A stretch of 64,000 nucleotides of DNA from Opitutales bacterium. GTDB lineage: Bacteria; Verrucomicrobiota; Verrucomicrobiia; Opitutales; Intestinicryptomonadaceae. The stretch lies in the NCBI GenBank assembly GCA_015061945.1, contig SUVP01000010.1, forward strand, positions 53,337 to 117,336, in the 5' to 3' direction. The notes under the pieces were generated by a model. That model ran no database searches, was not told where the DNA came from, and saw only the letters and a program-made list of their open reading frames with translations. Below, piece after piece: positions 44,288 to 53,099 of this stretch (position 1 is the first letter of the stretch; each line of letters begins with the position of its first letter). The position numbers and the translations under genes were made by a program.

Positions 44288-47200
44288 TGTTCGGGTTGCC
44301 AACAACCGAAAAAGGAAAACGTCTCGAAAAACTGTTATCCGAAAGAATCGTGTTTTTGGACGGTGCAATGGGGACGCTTATTCAGCGTCTCGGTTTGCAA
44401 GAAGAAGATTTTCGCAAGGGTGATGTCCGCCTTGAGCAAATGCAAGGCGAGTTAAAAGGTAATAACGACCTTCTTTCGATAACACGTCCAGATGTGATAG
44501 AAAAAATCCATCTCGATTATTTTTTAGCAGGTTCTGATATTATCACAACTAACACTTTTGCTGGTACCGAAATTGCACAAAGCGATTACGGGCTTTCTGC
44601 CGAATTGATTGCCGATTTAAACAAAGCGTCGGTGCGTGTTGCACGCAGTGCTGAAAAAAAAGCGAAAGAAATTTTAGGCGATAAAGAATTGTTTGTCGCA
44701 GGCTCGATTGGACCGATGAATAAATCATCGAGTATCGCTTCAGATGTGTCCGACCCGTCTGCTCGTGCCGTAAGTTTTGACGAACTCCGCCAAACCTATT
44801 ACGCACAATTTAAAACTCTCGCCGAAGAAGGTGTCGACTTGTTTATGATTGAAACGTCAATCGACACACTCAACGTGAAATCGGCAATCCATGCGTATTT
44901 GAGCGTGTGCCGTGAGCGAGGAGAAAAAATTCCGCTCGGTATAAGTATGACGGTTTCAGATTTGTCGGGACGCATTTTGAGTGGTCAGACAATCGAGGCT
45001 TTTTACGCATCAATCCGCCATGCAGAGCCAATTTTTGTAGGCTTAAATTGTGCGATGGGTGCAGAAAAAATGCGTCCGTATATTGAATCTTTCGCAAGAG
45101 TTGCAGAGTGTTGCACGCACTGTTATCCCAACGCAGGATTGCCGAATCCATTGTCGGAGTTCGGGTACGACCAAATGCCCGAAGACACAGCAAAGTATCT
45201 CGGCGAATATTGTGCCGATGGCTTGTTGAATGTTGTTGGCGGATGTTGCGGAACTACACCAAAACATATCTCGGCTGTTGTCGAAAAATGTTCGCAATAT
45301 GCACCACGCAAAAAAACAACACCAAAAGCGTTGACGCTCGCAGGGCTCGAAGTTCTCAACATTGCCGACGAAAACGCACCATTTATTTTTGTCGGCGAAC
45401 GCACAAATGTTATGGGATCGCCAGCATTCAGAAAGATGATTAAAGAAGGCAGATTTGCCGATGCACTTTCTGTTGCACGCAACCAAGTTGAAAACGGTGC
45501 AAATATTATCGACGTAAATTTCGACGAAGGTATGCTCGATTCCCCAGCGTGTATGACAAAATTTTTAAATCTTATCGGCTCTGAACCTGAAATTGCTCGT
45601 GTGCCGATAATGATAGATTCATCAAATTGGGAGACCATTTTAGCTGGGTTAAAGTGCGTACAAGGCAAGTGTGTTGTCAACTCAATCAGTCTAAAAGAAG
45701 GCGAAGAAAAATTTATCGAACACGCACAAGAAATTATGATGTACGGTGCGTCGGCAATCGTTATGGCATTTGACGAACGTGGACAGGCGTCAACTTTGGT
45801 AGACAGAATTTCAGTCTGCCAGCGTGCGTACAAAATTCTTGTGGAAAAAGTCGGGTTTAATCCACGAGATATAATTTTCGACGCAAACGTTTTGACTGTC
45901 GCAACTGGAATGGCAGAGCATAATAGTTATGCGTACGATTTTATTGAAGCCGTACGAGAAATTAAACGCACATGTCCGTATGCTCGCACGAGTGCTGGCG
46001 TAAGCAATATCAGTTTTGCGTTGCGTGGGAATAATCCAGTGCGTGAGGCGATGCACAGTGTTTTCTTGTATCATTCTCGCTTGGCTGGTTTGGATATGGG
46101 TATTGTCAACGCTGGTATGCTCGCACCATACGATGAAATTGATGCTCGCTTGCGTGATGCTGTCGAAGCGGTGATTTTGAATACATCGCCATCGGCAACA
46201 GAAAATCTTTTGGCAATCGCTCAAGATTACAAGGATTCGGGCGGAGTAGAAAAGCAGGAAAAAACTTCTGATGAAAATCTGACTCCACAAGAAAAGCTCG
46301 ATAGAGCCTTTATCAAAGGCGACGAAGAAACAGCATCGAAACTCGCATTAGAATTTTTGGCAGAACTCAAAGAACCATTGAAGGTAATCGAAACACCACT
46401 TATGACATCTATGAAAAAAGTGGGCGAGCTTTTCGGTGCTGGAAAAATGTTCTTACCACAAGTTGTGAAAAGTGCACGTGTGATGAAACGTGCAGTTGCC
46501 GAGCTTGAGCCATATATGCCAGCGAAAAAATCGTCGGGCGGAGCAAAGGTTGTGATTGCAACGGTTAAGGGCGATGTTCACGATATCGGAAAGAATATTG
46601 TGTCGGTCGTGCTTGCTTGCAATGGGTTTGATGTTGTAGATTTGGGTGTTATGGTGCAACCAGAAGCGATTGTCGAAGCGTCTCGCAATGCCGATGTTTT
46701 GGGCTTGAGCGGGCTTATCACACCATCGTTAAACGAGATGGCGAACGTGTTGACGGCACTCGAACGTGAAGGAATAAAAATTCCAGTGATGGTAGGTGGT
46801 GCAACTACGAGCGATTTGCATACCGCAGTGAAACTCGCACCATTGTATTCTGGTACCGTCATCAGAGTTGAAGACGCAAGCTTGTCGGCAGGCGTTTGTT
46901 CCGACTTCACAATCCCAGCAAGACAGAAAAATTTTGCACTCGCAATATCTGCAAAACAAGAAGCGTTGCGAGAAAAATTTGAAGCAGAACAATCCGAGGA
47001 TGGCAGAGTAAAATTGTTGTCTATTGTCGACGCACGTCAGAAAAAAGCAAAGGTCGATTTCTCGAAAATCGAAAAGCCAGCTTTTGTAGGAGTGAAAACT
47101 TTTGATGTTAGCGTCGATGAACTCGAAGAATATATCCCGTGGTCGATGTTCTTTAGAACGTGGGGCGTGAAAGACAAAGACGCAAAAGAAATGGAAGGCT

Positions 47201-47883
47201 TTTGTGCCGATGTCCTTGCAATGCTCGAAAAATTAAAGGCGATAGCAAAACCAAAAATTAGAGTCGGCATATTTGAAGCGTCGAGCGTTGGCGATGATAT
47301 CGAACTTTTTGAAAATGATAGAGTCGTTGAAACGTTGCGTTTGATGCGTTCGCAATCGGAAAATTCAAAAGGAGAATGTTTGTGCCTTGCCGATTATGTC
47401 GCACCAAAATCGTCAGGGATATGCGATTATGTCGGGCTGTACGGAGCGACTGTTGGAATCGAAGCCGACGCATTTGCTCAAAAATTTAAATCAGAGGGCG
47501 ATGACTATTCCTATATGATGGCTCAAACTCTGTGTGATGCGATAGCCGAAGCACTGTCGATTTATTCGCAGAAAAAGATTTTTGCCGATAATGGTACGGC
47601 AAGGGCAGGTGTTCGCTCGGCAGTTGGGTACGCATCGTACCCAGACCACTCGGAAAAAGAAAAATTTGCAAAATTGCTTTCGTTGAAAGAATCGGTTGGT
47701 GTAGAATTGACAGATAGTTTTATGATGACACCAAAGTCTTCGGTAGTAGCACTTTGGATAGCGAATCCGTCGGCGAGATATTTTTCAGCAAAAGTTTGTC
47801 GCGACCAGCTTGAAGATTACGCAAAAAGATTGTCGCGACCAGTTGAGAAAGTTGAGAAATTTATATCAGTACAAGTATCGTAA
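44287..47883 (+). CDS. metH: cobalamin-dependent methionine synthase
   Basis: A 1198-residue modular enzyme. Homocysteine-binding domain about 10-345 (FLDGAMGTLIQRL, zinc cysteines in GLNCAMGAEKM and GGCCGTTPKHI). Pterin-binding domain about 365-630 (FVGERTNVMGSPAFRKMI). Cap about 665-755, then B12-binding Rossmann domain about 760-895 with the axial histidine H765 in KGDVHDIGKNIV. Reactivation domain about 920-1198, ending RAGVRSAVGYASYPDHSEKEK and the SFMMTPKSSVVALW segment. Length is near the E. coli 1227. It makes methionine from homocysteine with methyl-tetrahydrofolate and needs B12. Confidence 0.96.
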   Translation: MFGLPTTEKGKRLEKLLSERIVFLDGAMGTLIQRLGLQEEDFRKGDVRLEQMQGELKGNNDLLSITRPDVIEKIHLDYFLAGSDIITTNTFAGTEIAQSDYGLSAELIADLNKASVRVARSAEKKAKEILGDKELFVAGSIGPMNKSSSIASDVSDPSARAVSFDELRQTYYAQFKTLAEEGVDLFMIETSIDTLNVKSAIHAYLSVCRERGEKIPLGISMTVSDLSGRILSGQTIEAFYASIRHAEPIFVGLNCAMGAEKMRPYIESFARVAECCTHCYPNAGLPNPLSEFGYDQMPEDTAKYLGEYCADGLLNVVGGCCGTTPKHISAVVEKCSQYAPRKKTTPKALTLAGLEVLNIADENAPFIFVGERTNVMGSPAFRKMIKEGRFADALSVARNQVENGANIIDVNFDEGMLDSPACMTKFLNLIGSEPEIARVPIMIDSSNWETILAGLKCVQGKCVVNSISLKEGEEKFIEHAQEIMMYGASAIVMAFDERGQASTLVDRISVCQRAYKILVEKVGFNPRDIIFDANVLTVATGMAEHNSYAYDFIEAVREIKRTCPYARTSAGVSNISFALRGNNPVREAMHSVFLYHSRLAGLDMGIVNAGMLAPYDEIDARLRDAVEAVILNTSPSATENLLAIAQDYKDSGGVEKQEKTSDENLTPQEKLDRAFIKGDEETASKLALEFLAELKEPLKVIETPLMTSMKKVGELFGAGKMFLPQVVKSARVMKRAVAELEPYMPAKKSSGGAKVVIATVKGDVHDIGKNIVSVVLACNGFDVVDLGVMVQPEAIVEASRNADVLGLSGLITPSLNEMANVLTALEREGIKIPVMVGGATTSDLHTAVKLAPLYSGTVIRVEDASLSAGVCSDFTIPARQKNFALAISAKQEALREKFEAEQSEDGRVKLLSIVDARQKKAKVDFSKIEKPAFVGVKTFDVSVDELEEYIPWSMFFRTWGVKDKDAKEMEGFCADVLAMLEKLKAIAKPKIRVGIFEASSVGDDIELFENDRVVETLRLMRSQSENSKGECLCLADYVAPKSSGICDYVGLYGATVGIEADAFAQKFKSEGDDYSYMMAQTLCDAIAEALSIYSQKKIFADNGTARAGVRSAVGYASYPDHSEKEKFAKLLSLKESVGVELTDSFMMTPKSSVVALWIANPSARYFSAKVCRDQLEDYAKRLSRPVEKVEKFISVQVS

Positions 47884-49161
47884 ATGAAATCGCAAGCAGA
47901 GATATACGGGGAAGTACCCAAAGAACGTGGAGTCCAAGCGGACTTCGTCGTTCCGATATGTATGCTTGTCTTGTTTTTTATCGGTATAGTTTTTATCTAT
48001 TCAGCCCAAAGTTATACGATAGATGCAATTCCGTTGCAGAAGCAATTTTGGGTAAAGCAGATATTTTATGTCGGTATAGCAGGTGTTTCAACTTATGTAA
48101 TACTGGGCTGGACTGATTATAAATGGGTATTCACATACTCAAATGTTATCTACTTTTTGTCGATATTACTTCTTTTACCTTTGACGTTAAAAGAAACATT
48201 CGGCATCCCGATACCATTTATCGAGACTCGATTCAACGCTACACGTTGGATAAATTTCGGCATGGTATCAATACAACCATCGGAACTTGCGAAAATCGGG
48301 ACGTGTATAATGGCGGCGGCAATGTTCGCCAGAAATCGCGGAAAAAAGAATCTCAAATTTTGGATAAAAATAGGTCTTGTATTTTTTGTACCAATTTTGT
48401 TGATTTTTTTGCAACCTGATTTAGGTTCTACATTAGTATTTTTTCCAATGCTATTTGCAATGCTCTATATATCTAATTTGCCCAAGCGGTTTTTTGTAGC
48501 TGTCTTGTTGGTATTTTGCGTACTAATGGGGCTGGTAAGTGCAGATATATATGGGTACAACTCATTTCTGAAATCGACAGGGATGTCGGCGAGCGAGGCA
48601 TCACGCACAAATGCGTACGGCACGTCGGCGTCATTTTGCTTGCCGATAAAAGATTATCAACGCAACCGTATTTTAGCGTTTGTAGCTCCCGATATTATTG
48701 ACCCTCGTGGAAATGGAGTGAGTTGGAACCAACGCCAAAGCTTGATATCGGTAGGCTCTGGCGGAGTTTTAGGCAAAGGTGTTGCGGAAGGTACACAAGC
48801 AAAACTCGGCTATTTGCCATCGAGTGTTGCTTATAACGATTTTATATTTTCAGTACTCGCCGAAGAATCTGGGTTCGCCGGTGCAGTATTTACCATCGTA
48901 CTGATGGCAGTGATAATAATTTATGGATGTTTAGGGGCATCCCAACGTTCACGCGACAAATTTGGTCAGTATTTGTGCGTGGGAATCGGGGTAATCCTAA
49001 TGACACACACTTTTATAAACGTGGGAATGACTGTCGGTATAATGCCAATAACAGGTCTTCCCCTGCCAATGTTAAGTTATGGCGGAACTTTTGTTTTGAC
49101 GTGTAGTATCCTTCTCGGTCTTGTGCAAAGCGTGTATAGGCACCGAAAAGAATATGCCTGA
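47884..49161 (+). CDS. rodA: rod shape-determining peptidoglycan polymerase RodA (SEDS family)
   Basis: A 425-residue SEDS protein with about ten transmembrane helices. Family motifs: WINFGMVSIQPSELAKIGT, LQPDLGSTLVFFPMLFAM (polymerase Asp region), SVLAEESGFAGAVFTIVLM and the closing NVGMTVGIMPITGLPLPMLS plus YGGT. The C-terminal PITGLPLPMLSYGG form is RodA-like rather than FtsW. It starts immediately after the metH stop with no gap. No pbp2/mrdA gene is adjacent in the window. Confidence 0.92.
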   Translation: MKSQAEIYGEVPKERGVQADFVVPICMLVLFFIGIVFIYSAQSYTIDAIPLQKQFWVKQIFYVGIAGVSTYVILGWTDYKWVFTYSNVIYFLSILLLLPLTLKETFGIPIPFIETRFNATRWINFGMVSIQPSELAKIGTCIMAAAMFARNRGKKNLKFWIKIGLVFFVPILLIFLQPDLGSTLVFFPMLFAMLYISNLPKRFFVAVLLVFCVLMGLVSADIYGYNSFLKSTGMSASEASRTNAYGTSASFCLPIKDYQRNRILAFVAPDIIDPRGNGVSWNQRQSLISVGSGGVLGKGVAEGTQAKLGYLPSSVAYNDFIFSVLAEESGFAGAVFTIVLMAVIIIYGCLGASQRSRDKFGQYLCVGIGVILMTHTFINVGMTVGIMPITGLPLPMLSYGGTFVLTCSILLGLVQSVYRHRKEYA

Positions 49162-49198
49162 TTTCCAAAAGTTTCGCCCAAAAAATTAAAGCGAAACA

Positions 49199-50902
49199 AT
49201 GAAACAAGAAAATGAAAACTATCAAGCGGACGATTTGACGAAGCGTCCGGTCGAGGAGGTTGTTGAACCAATCCCTGAAGAGCAGTTGAATTACGAAGCA
49301 AAACTGCGAGCCAAAAAGCGTCCATTACTCGAAAAAATCATACGTTTGCTCAAACGTGAAAACGATCCATATCGTGAAATTGTAATAAATGTAGAACCTT
49401 TTGAAAAGCGTGTTGCATTGCTTGTCGAAGGCGTTATGCAAAAATTTGAGATTGAGCGAAATGGCGACGAAAGTATGGTCGGGGCAATCTTCAAAGGGAA
49501 GATTCAAAACCTTGAACCAGGGTTGAAAGCGGCGTTTGTCGATATCGGACAACCTAAAAATGCGTTCTTGCACTACTGGGATATTTTCCCGACAACAACA
49601 GATAATTCGTACGAAGTTGTCCGTGAAAATAAAAGTAAAGAACAGAAAAAAGCACAGAAATTCTCGACAAAAGATATTCCTGAAAAATTCCCAATCGGTA
49701 CAGAAATTATCGTACAGATAACAAAGACGCAGATTGGTACAAAAGGTCCACGTGTAACTACAAACATTGCAATACCAGGTCGTTATTTGGTTCTTATGCC
49801 ATTTGCGGGGCAGTGTGGAATCTCTCGTAAAATCGAAGACAGGGCAGAACGTGAGCGTATCAAGAAAATCTTGAAGTCGATGAAAGTTCCAGAAGGTATG
49901 GGCGTTATCGTTCGTACGGCAGGACAAGGCAAACGCTGGACATACTTTGTACGCGACCTCCATATGCTTTTGAATATTTGGAAGAAAATCCAACAGCGTA
50001 TAGAAACTGTCCCCGCACCTGCAATGATTTACAAAGAACCAGACCTCATCGAGCGTACGGTTCGCGACTTCCTTACCGAACAAACAGACAGAATCCTTAT
50101 CGATAGCAAAGACGATTACGACCGCATTATGCGTTCGGTATCGGAAATTTCACGTCGAGCAAGAAATAAGATTCAACTCTTCAAAGAAAATATCCCGATT
50201 TTTGAACGCTATAATATTGAGCGTCAAATCGCACAGACATTCCAACGTAGAGTACCATTGCCGTCGGGTGGCGAAATTGTTATCGACGAAACCGAAGCAC
50301 TTGTCGCAATCGACGTAAATACAGGTTCTCACAAAGGTAAGAGCGAAGATGGTAAAGATTTCATCTTGCAAGCAAATCTCGAAGCTGTAACGGAAGCGGC
50401 ACGTCAGGTGCGTTTACGCAATCTCGGTGGTCTTGTGATTATCGACACAATCGATATGAAGAGTCGCAAAGATAGGCAAGCTGTTTACAAGCGTCTCAAG
50501 GAAGAGATGGAAAAGGATAAGGCAAAGAGCCAAGTTCTGCCAATCTCGCAGTTGGGCATTATGCAAATGACACGCCAACGCCACGCACAAAGTAATTCGA
50601 GTGGAATTTATACAACTTGCCCGTATTGTGGTGGTAAAGGTATTGTTAAGAGTGCTCGCACGATGAGTGCTGAAATTCAACGCAAAATTGTCGCAACTTG
50701 CCGTACACATCGTTTGAGTGTAAGTGCAGAAAAAGAATTGCAAATGTTGATACTCTTGCACCCTGATAATTTGAAGCGTTTGCAAACTGAAGATTACGAA
50801 CATTTGATAAATATGGAAAAGGTTTACAATGTAAAATTGACATTCAGAGCCGACCCAAGTTATCACATGGAAAACTTCAGAATCATAGTATCAAACCACT
50901 AA
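49199..50902 (+). CDS. rng: ribonuclease G/E family endoribonuclease
   Basis: A 567-residue RNase G/E-type enzyme. It has an S1 domain (about 95-200, [20 protein letters not shown]) and the catalytic aspartates in [12 protein letters not shown] and [14 protein letters not shown]. The zinc-link motif CPYCGGKG, which joins monomers, is present. The N-terminal 60 residues are acidic then basic. There is no long C-terminal scaffold as in E. coli RNase E, so it is closer to RNase G. It follows rodA by 37 bases and is ended by a terminator. Roles in rRNA maturation and mRNA decay are expected. Confidence 0.92.
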   Translation: MKQENENYQADDLTKRPVEEVVEPIPEEQLNYEAKLRAKKRPLLEKIIRLLKRENDPYREIVINVEPFEKRVALLVEGVMQKFEIERNGDESMVGAIFKGKIQNLEPGLKAAFVDIGQPKNAFLHYWDIFPTTTDNSYEVVRENKSKEQKKAQKFSTKDIPEKFPIGTEIIVQITKTQIGTKGPRVTTNIAIPGRYLVLMPFAGQCGISRKIEDRAERERIKKILKSMKVPEGMGVIVRTAGQGKRWTYFVRDLHMLLNIWKKIQQRIETVPAPAMIYKEPDLIERTVRDFLTEQTDRILIDSKDDYDRIMRSVSEISRRARNKIQLFKENIPIFERYNIERQIAQTFQRRVPLPSGGEIVIDETEALVAIDVNTGSHKGKSEDGKDFILQANLEAVTEAARQVRLRNLGGLVIIDTIDMKSRKDRQAVYKRLKEEMEKDKAKSQVLPISQLGIMQMTRQRHAQSNSSGIYTTCPYCGGKGIVKSARTMSAEIQRKIVATCRTHRLSVSAEKELQMLILLHPDNLKRLQTEDYEHLINMEKVYNVKLTFRADPSYHMENFRIIVSNH

Positions 50903-50922
50903 TATTTTATAGGAAAAAATTA

Positions 50923-50956
50923 AGAGACTTTGCGTTGTGCGAAGTCTCTTTTTTTT
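50923..50956 (+). terminator. terminator after rng
   Basis: AGAGACTT (50923-50930) pairs with AAGTCTCT (50942-50949), followed by a T-run to 50956. Confidence 0.9.
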
Positions 50957-50960
50957 GTAC

Positions 50961-50988
50961 AAAAAAAGCTCGCAATTTGCGAGCTTTT
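50961..50988 (-). terminator. terminator for the PEP-CTERM gene at 51012
   Basis: AAGCTCGCAA / TTGCGAGCTT (50966-50986), seven A before, TTTT after. On the minus strand it follows the PEP-CTERM stop closely. Confidence 0.88.
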
Positions 50989-51011
50989 CAATGAAACTAA
51001 AATTTGTCGAC

Positions 51012-51905
51012 CTATTTTCTACGGCGATAGATTGCCAATCCGAGAGCGAGCGTCCCGAGGAGTATTGCCCATTCTGCTGGCTCTGGAACTGCTTGTAGTG
51101 TGGAAATAGTGTAGCCAGTCAAATTACCACTGCCATCGAACATTTCGTTGATAGTAATGTCTTTGTCGCAGTTAAAATTGTATGTAACAGTACCAGTTCC
51201 CATTACCATAGGAGTTGAACTGTTTCCGTATTGTTGTGTCATTTTGCCTACAATTACTAATTTTGTATCGTCTACTTGAATATCGTATCCCGAACCATTT
51301 GTTCCAAGGGAGAATACAATCATATTAGAATCGTCAAAGTTGGTGAGGTTTACATTAAAGTCTCTTTTTAATGTTGGACTTTGTACGTTCCATATCGAAA
51401 GTTCGTCGTATGTGTAGACGACATCTTTTGCAAAACCTAACGTGAAGTTATCGCCACGAACATCCCATTGTGAAATTCTTTGCGATACAGTAGAAGTCAA
51501 TGTAGTATTTGAAGCTGCGACTGCTACACCGAATGAACTTCCGTCTACTTTGGTGAGTGTGGCATCAAGGTCTACTTTTGCATTTTTTTGATATATTACA
51601 AATCTGGGTACTTTTACATCTGCACCTTCTTCAACTTTAAATGTACCATAAACGTATATACCCGCACCATTAGATGCATTGCTGTTTATTAACAAAGAAC
51701 CTCCGTCTTGTACTGTCAAAGTACATCCTTGATTGATTTTGATTCCAGTGCCTGTTTTCATATTGATAGTATATTCACTACCTGAAGCGATGTACGAGTC
51801 TTCGGAAATTGTTTGTGTTGATGTGTATGTTCCACTCAAAGAAGCCGACATCGCAAAAGAAGTCGACACAAAAAGTGCAACGAGAGATGAGGATAATTTT
51901 TTCAT
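51012..51905 (-). CDS. PEP-CTERM surface protein, short
   Basis: A 297-residue protein with a signal peptide (MKKLSSSLVALFVSTSFAMSA) and the C-terminal signal VPEPAEWAILLGTLALGLAI plus YRRRK. The body is a run of short beta strands and N/T/G-rich loops (INMKTGTGIKINQGCTLTVQ, LLINSNASNGAGIYVYG), so a beta-helix is likely. It is the shortest of the four PEP-CTERM proteins. TTGACA occurs about 57 bases upstream of the start, but no well-spaced -10 is clear. Confidence 0.87.
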   Translation of the reverse strand: MKKLSSSLVALFVSTSFAMSASLSGTYTSTQTISEDSYIASGSEYTINMKTGTGIKINQGCTLTVQDGGSLLINSNASNGAGIYVYGTFKVEEGADVKVPRFVIYQKNAKVDLDATLTKVDGSSFGVAVAASNTTLTSTVSQRISQWDVRGDNFTLGFAKDVVYTYDELSIWNVQSPTLKRDFNVNLTNFDDSNMIVFSLGTNGSGYDIQVDDTKLVIVGKMTQQYGNSSTPMVMGTGTVTYNFNCDKDITINEMFDGSGNLTGYTISTLQAVPEPAEWAILLGTLALGLAIYRRRK

Positions 51906-51965
51906 AAAAATAACTTTGATTAAAAACTAAATATAAAATGTTCTGACTTCTATAAAATGTCAAAC

Positions 51966-52004
51966 AAAAAAGAGATACTTCTTTATCGGAAATATCTCTC
52001 TTTT
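51966..52004 (-). terminator. terminator after the isomerase-like gene
   Basis: AGAGATA (51971-51977) pairs with TATCTCT (51993-51999); on the minus strand it is followed by TTTTTT. Ends the gene at 52026. Confidence 0.75.
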
Positions 52005-52025
52005 CAAAACTTTGTATTTTAATTT

Positions 52026-52901
52026 TTACTTTACAAAATCAGCGTTATTGAGGTAGTCGAAGCTCATTTTTACGCTTGTTTTTGGGTCGAAGTTATAGCG
52101 TTCAACTTCAACAATGATGTGCTTTGTGCCAGCAACATCGAGGTTTTTGAAAATTGCGTCGAAGCCGACCATACCGCTTGCACCGAGTTCCTTGTCGTCT
52201 TTAATATGCAAGAGCAAGAAGCGTTTTGGATATTTTTTGAAGATATCAACAGGGCTACGTTTGCCGATAACAGCCCAATATACATCGAGTTGGAAGAAGA
52301 CGTATCGTGGATCTGTATTTTGCAACATATAGTCGAACATAACAACTTTGTCTTCGACTTTTTCAAATTCAAATGCGTGATTGTGGTATCCAAATTTGAT
52401 TCCAGCCTTTTCTGCACGCTTGCCGATTTCGTTGAAATATTCGCAATATGTTTGCAAATCTTTGACAGTGTCGGGTTTTTTCATCCAAGGCATAACGAGA
52501 TATTTAATACCAGCCTTTTTGTGAGCTTCGATAGCTTGATCCCAAAATTTCAAAGATTCAGAGAAATCTTTTGTAGCCAATTCTTTTGGAGAAAGTTGTT
52601 TTGATGTGTGCGATGATACAACTTTCATCCCGACTTTTTCAATCGACTTTACGAAGTCTTCAGGCGACATACCATAAAATTTGCCGTTAGAATAACCAGC
52701 TGATTCACAAATTGTGTATCCCATATCGCCAGCCGATTTAACAGTTTTGGCGTAGTCTTTCTTGATATCAGCACGGAGTGAATAGAGCTGAAGACCAATT
52801 TCCTTTTGCTTTGCACAGCATGGAAGGCTTGAGCAAGCCGAGTTAACGATTGTAGCGAGTCCGAGCAACGCTATAATTGCAATATGTTTCGATTTCATCA
52901 T
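52026..52901 (-). CDS. exported sugar phosphate isomerase/epimerase-like TIM-barrel protein
   Basis: A 291-residue protein if started at the double ATG at 52901/52898; the longer open frame upstream overlaps a good promoter. The N-terminus KSKHIAIIALLGLATIVNSAC looks like a lipoprotein or Sec signal ending in a cysteine. The body is a xylose-isomerase-like TIM barrel (AP_endonuc_2): QLYSLRADIKKDYAKTVKSA, IKFGYHNHAFEFEK and YVFFQLDVYWAVIGKRSP, then HLKDDKE-type LLHIKDDKEL with expected metal ligands. Exported members are common in Verrucomicrobia and Bacteroidetes beside Gfo/Idh/MocA proteins. Substrate unknown. Confidence 0.82.
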   Translation of the reverse strand: MMKSKHIAIIALLGLATIVNSACSSLPCCAKQKEIGLQLYSLRADIKKDYAKTVKSAGDMGYTICESAGYSNGKFYGMSPEDFVKSIEKVGMKVVSSHTSKQLSPKELATKDFSESLKFWDQAIEAHKKAGIKYLVMPWMKKPDTVKDLQTYCEYFNEIGKRAEKAGIKFGYHNHAFEFEKVEDKVVMFDYMLQNTDPRYVFFQLDVYWAVIGKRSPVDIFKKYPKRFLLLHIKDDKELGASGMVGFDAIFKNLDVAGTKHIIVEVERYNFDPKTSVKMSFDYLNNADFVK

Positions 52902-52935
52902 ATAAATAAATGTTATGTTTTTTTTGAAAGAACAA

Positions 52936-52964
52936 ACTTTATGTGTAGTCTGTCTAAATTTCAA
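52936..52964 (-). promoter_or_regulatory. sigma-70 promoter for the isomerase-like gene
   Basis: On the minus strand TTGAAA (52964-52959), 17-base spacer, TAAAGT (52941-52936), 35 bases before the ATG at 52901. It supports the shorter start. Confidence 0.5.
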
Positions 52965-53034
52965 GAAATAAAAATAATCCTCCAACATCGGCAATTTTTA
53001 AAACTGCTTGACAATAGTACATAACAACCGAAGA

Positions 53035-53064
53035 TTGAAATAGACGATAGTACACTATTATAAT
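53035..53064 (+). promoter_or_regulatory. sigma-70 promoter for the hybrid histidine kinase
   Basis: TTGAAA (53035-53040), 18-base spacer, consensus TATAAT (53059-53064), 35 bases before the kinase ATG at 53100. Confidence 0.6.
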
Positions 53065-53099
53065 AGAGTGCGTAAGACTTTTTAATAAACATCAATTTT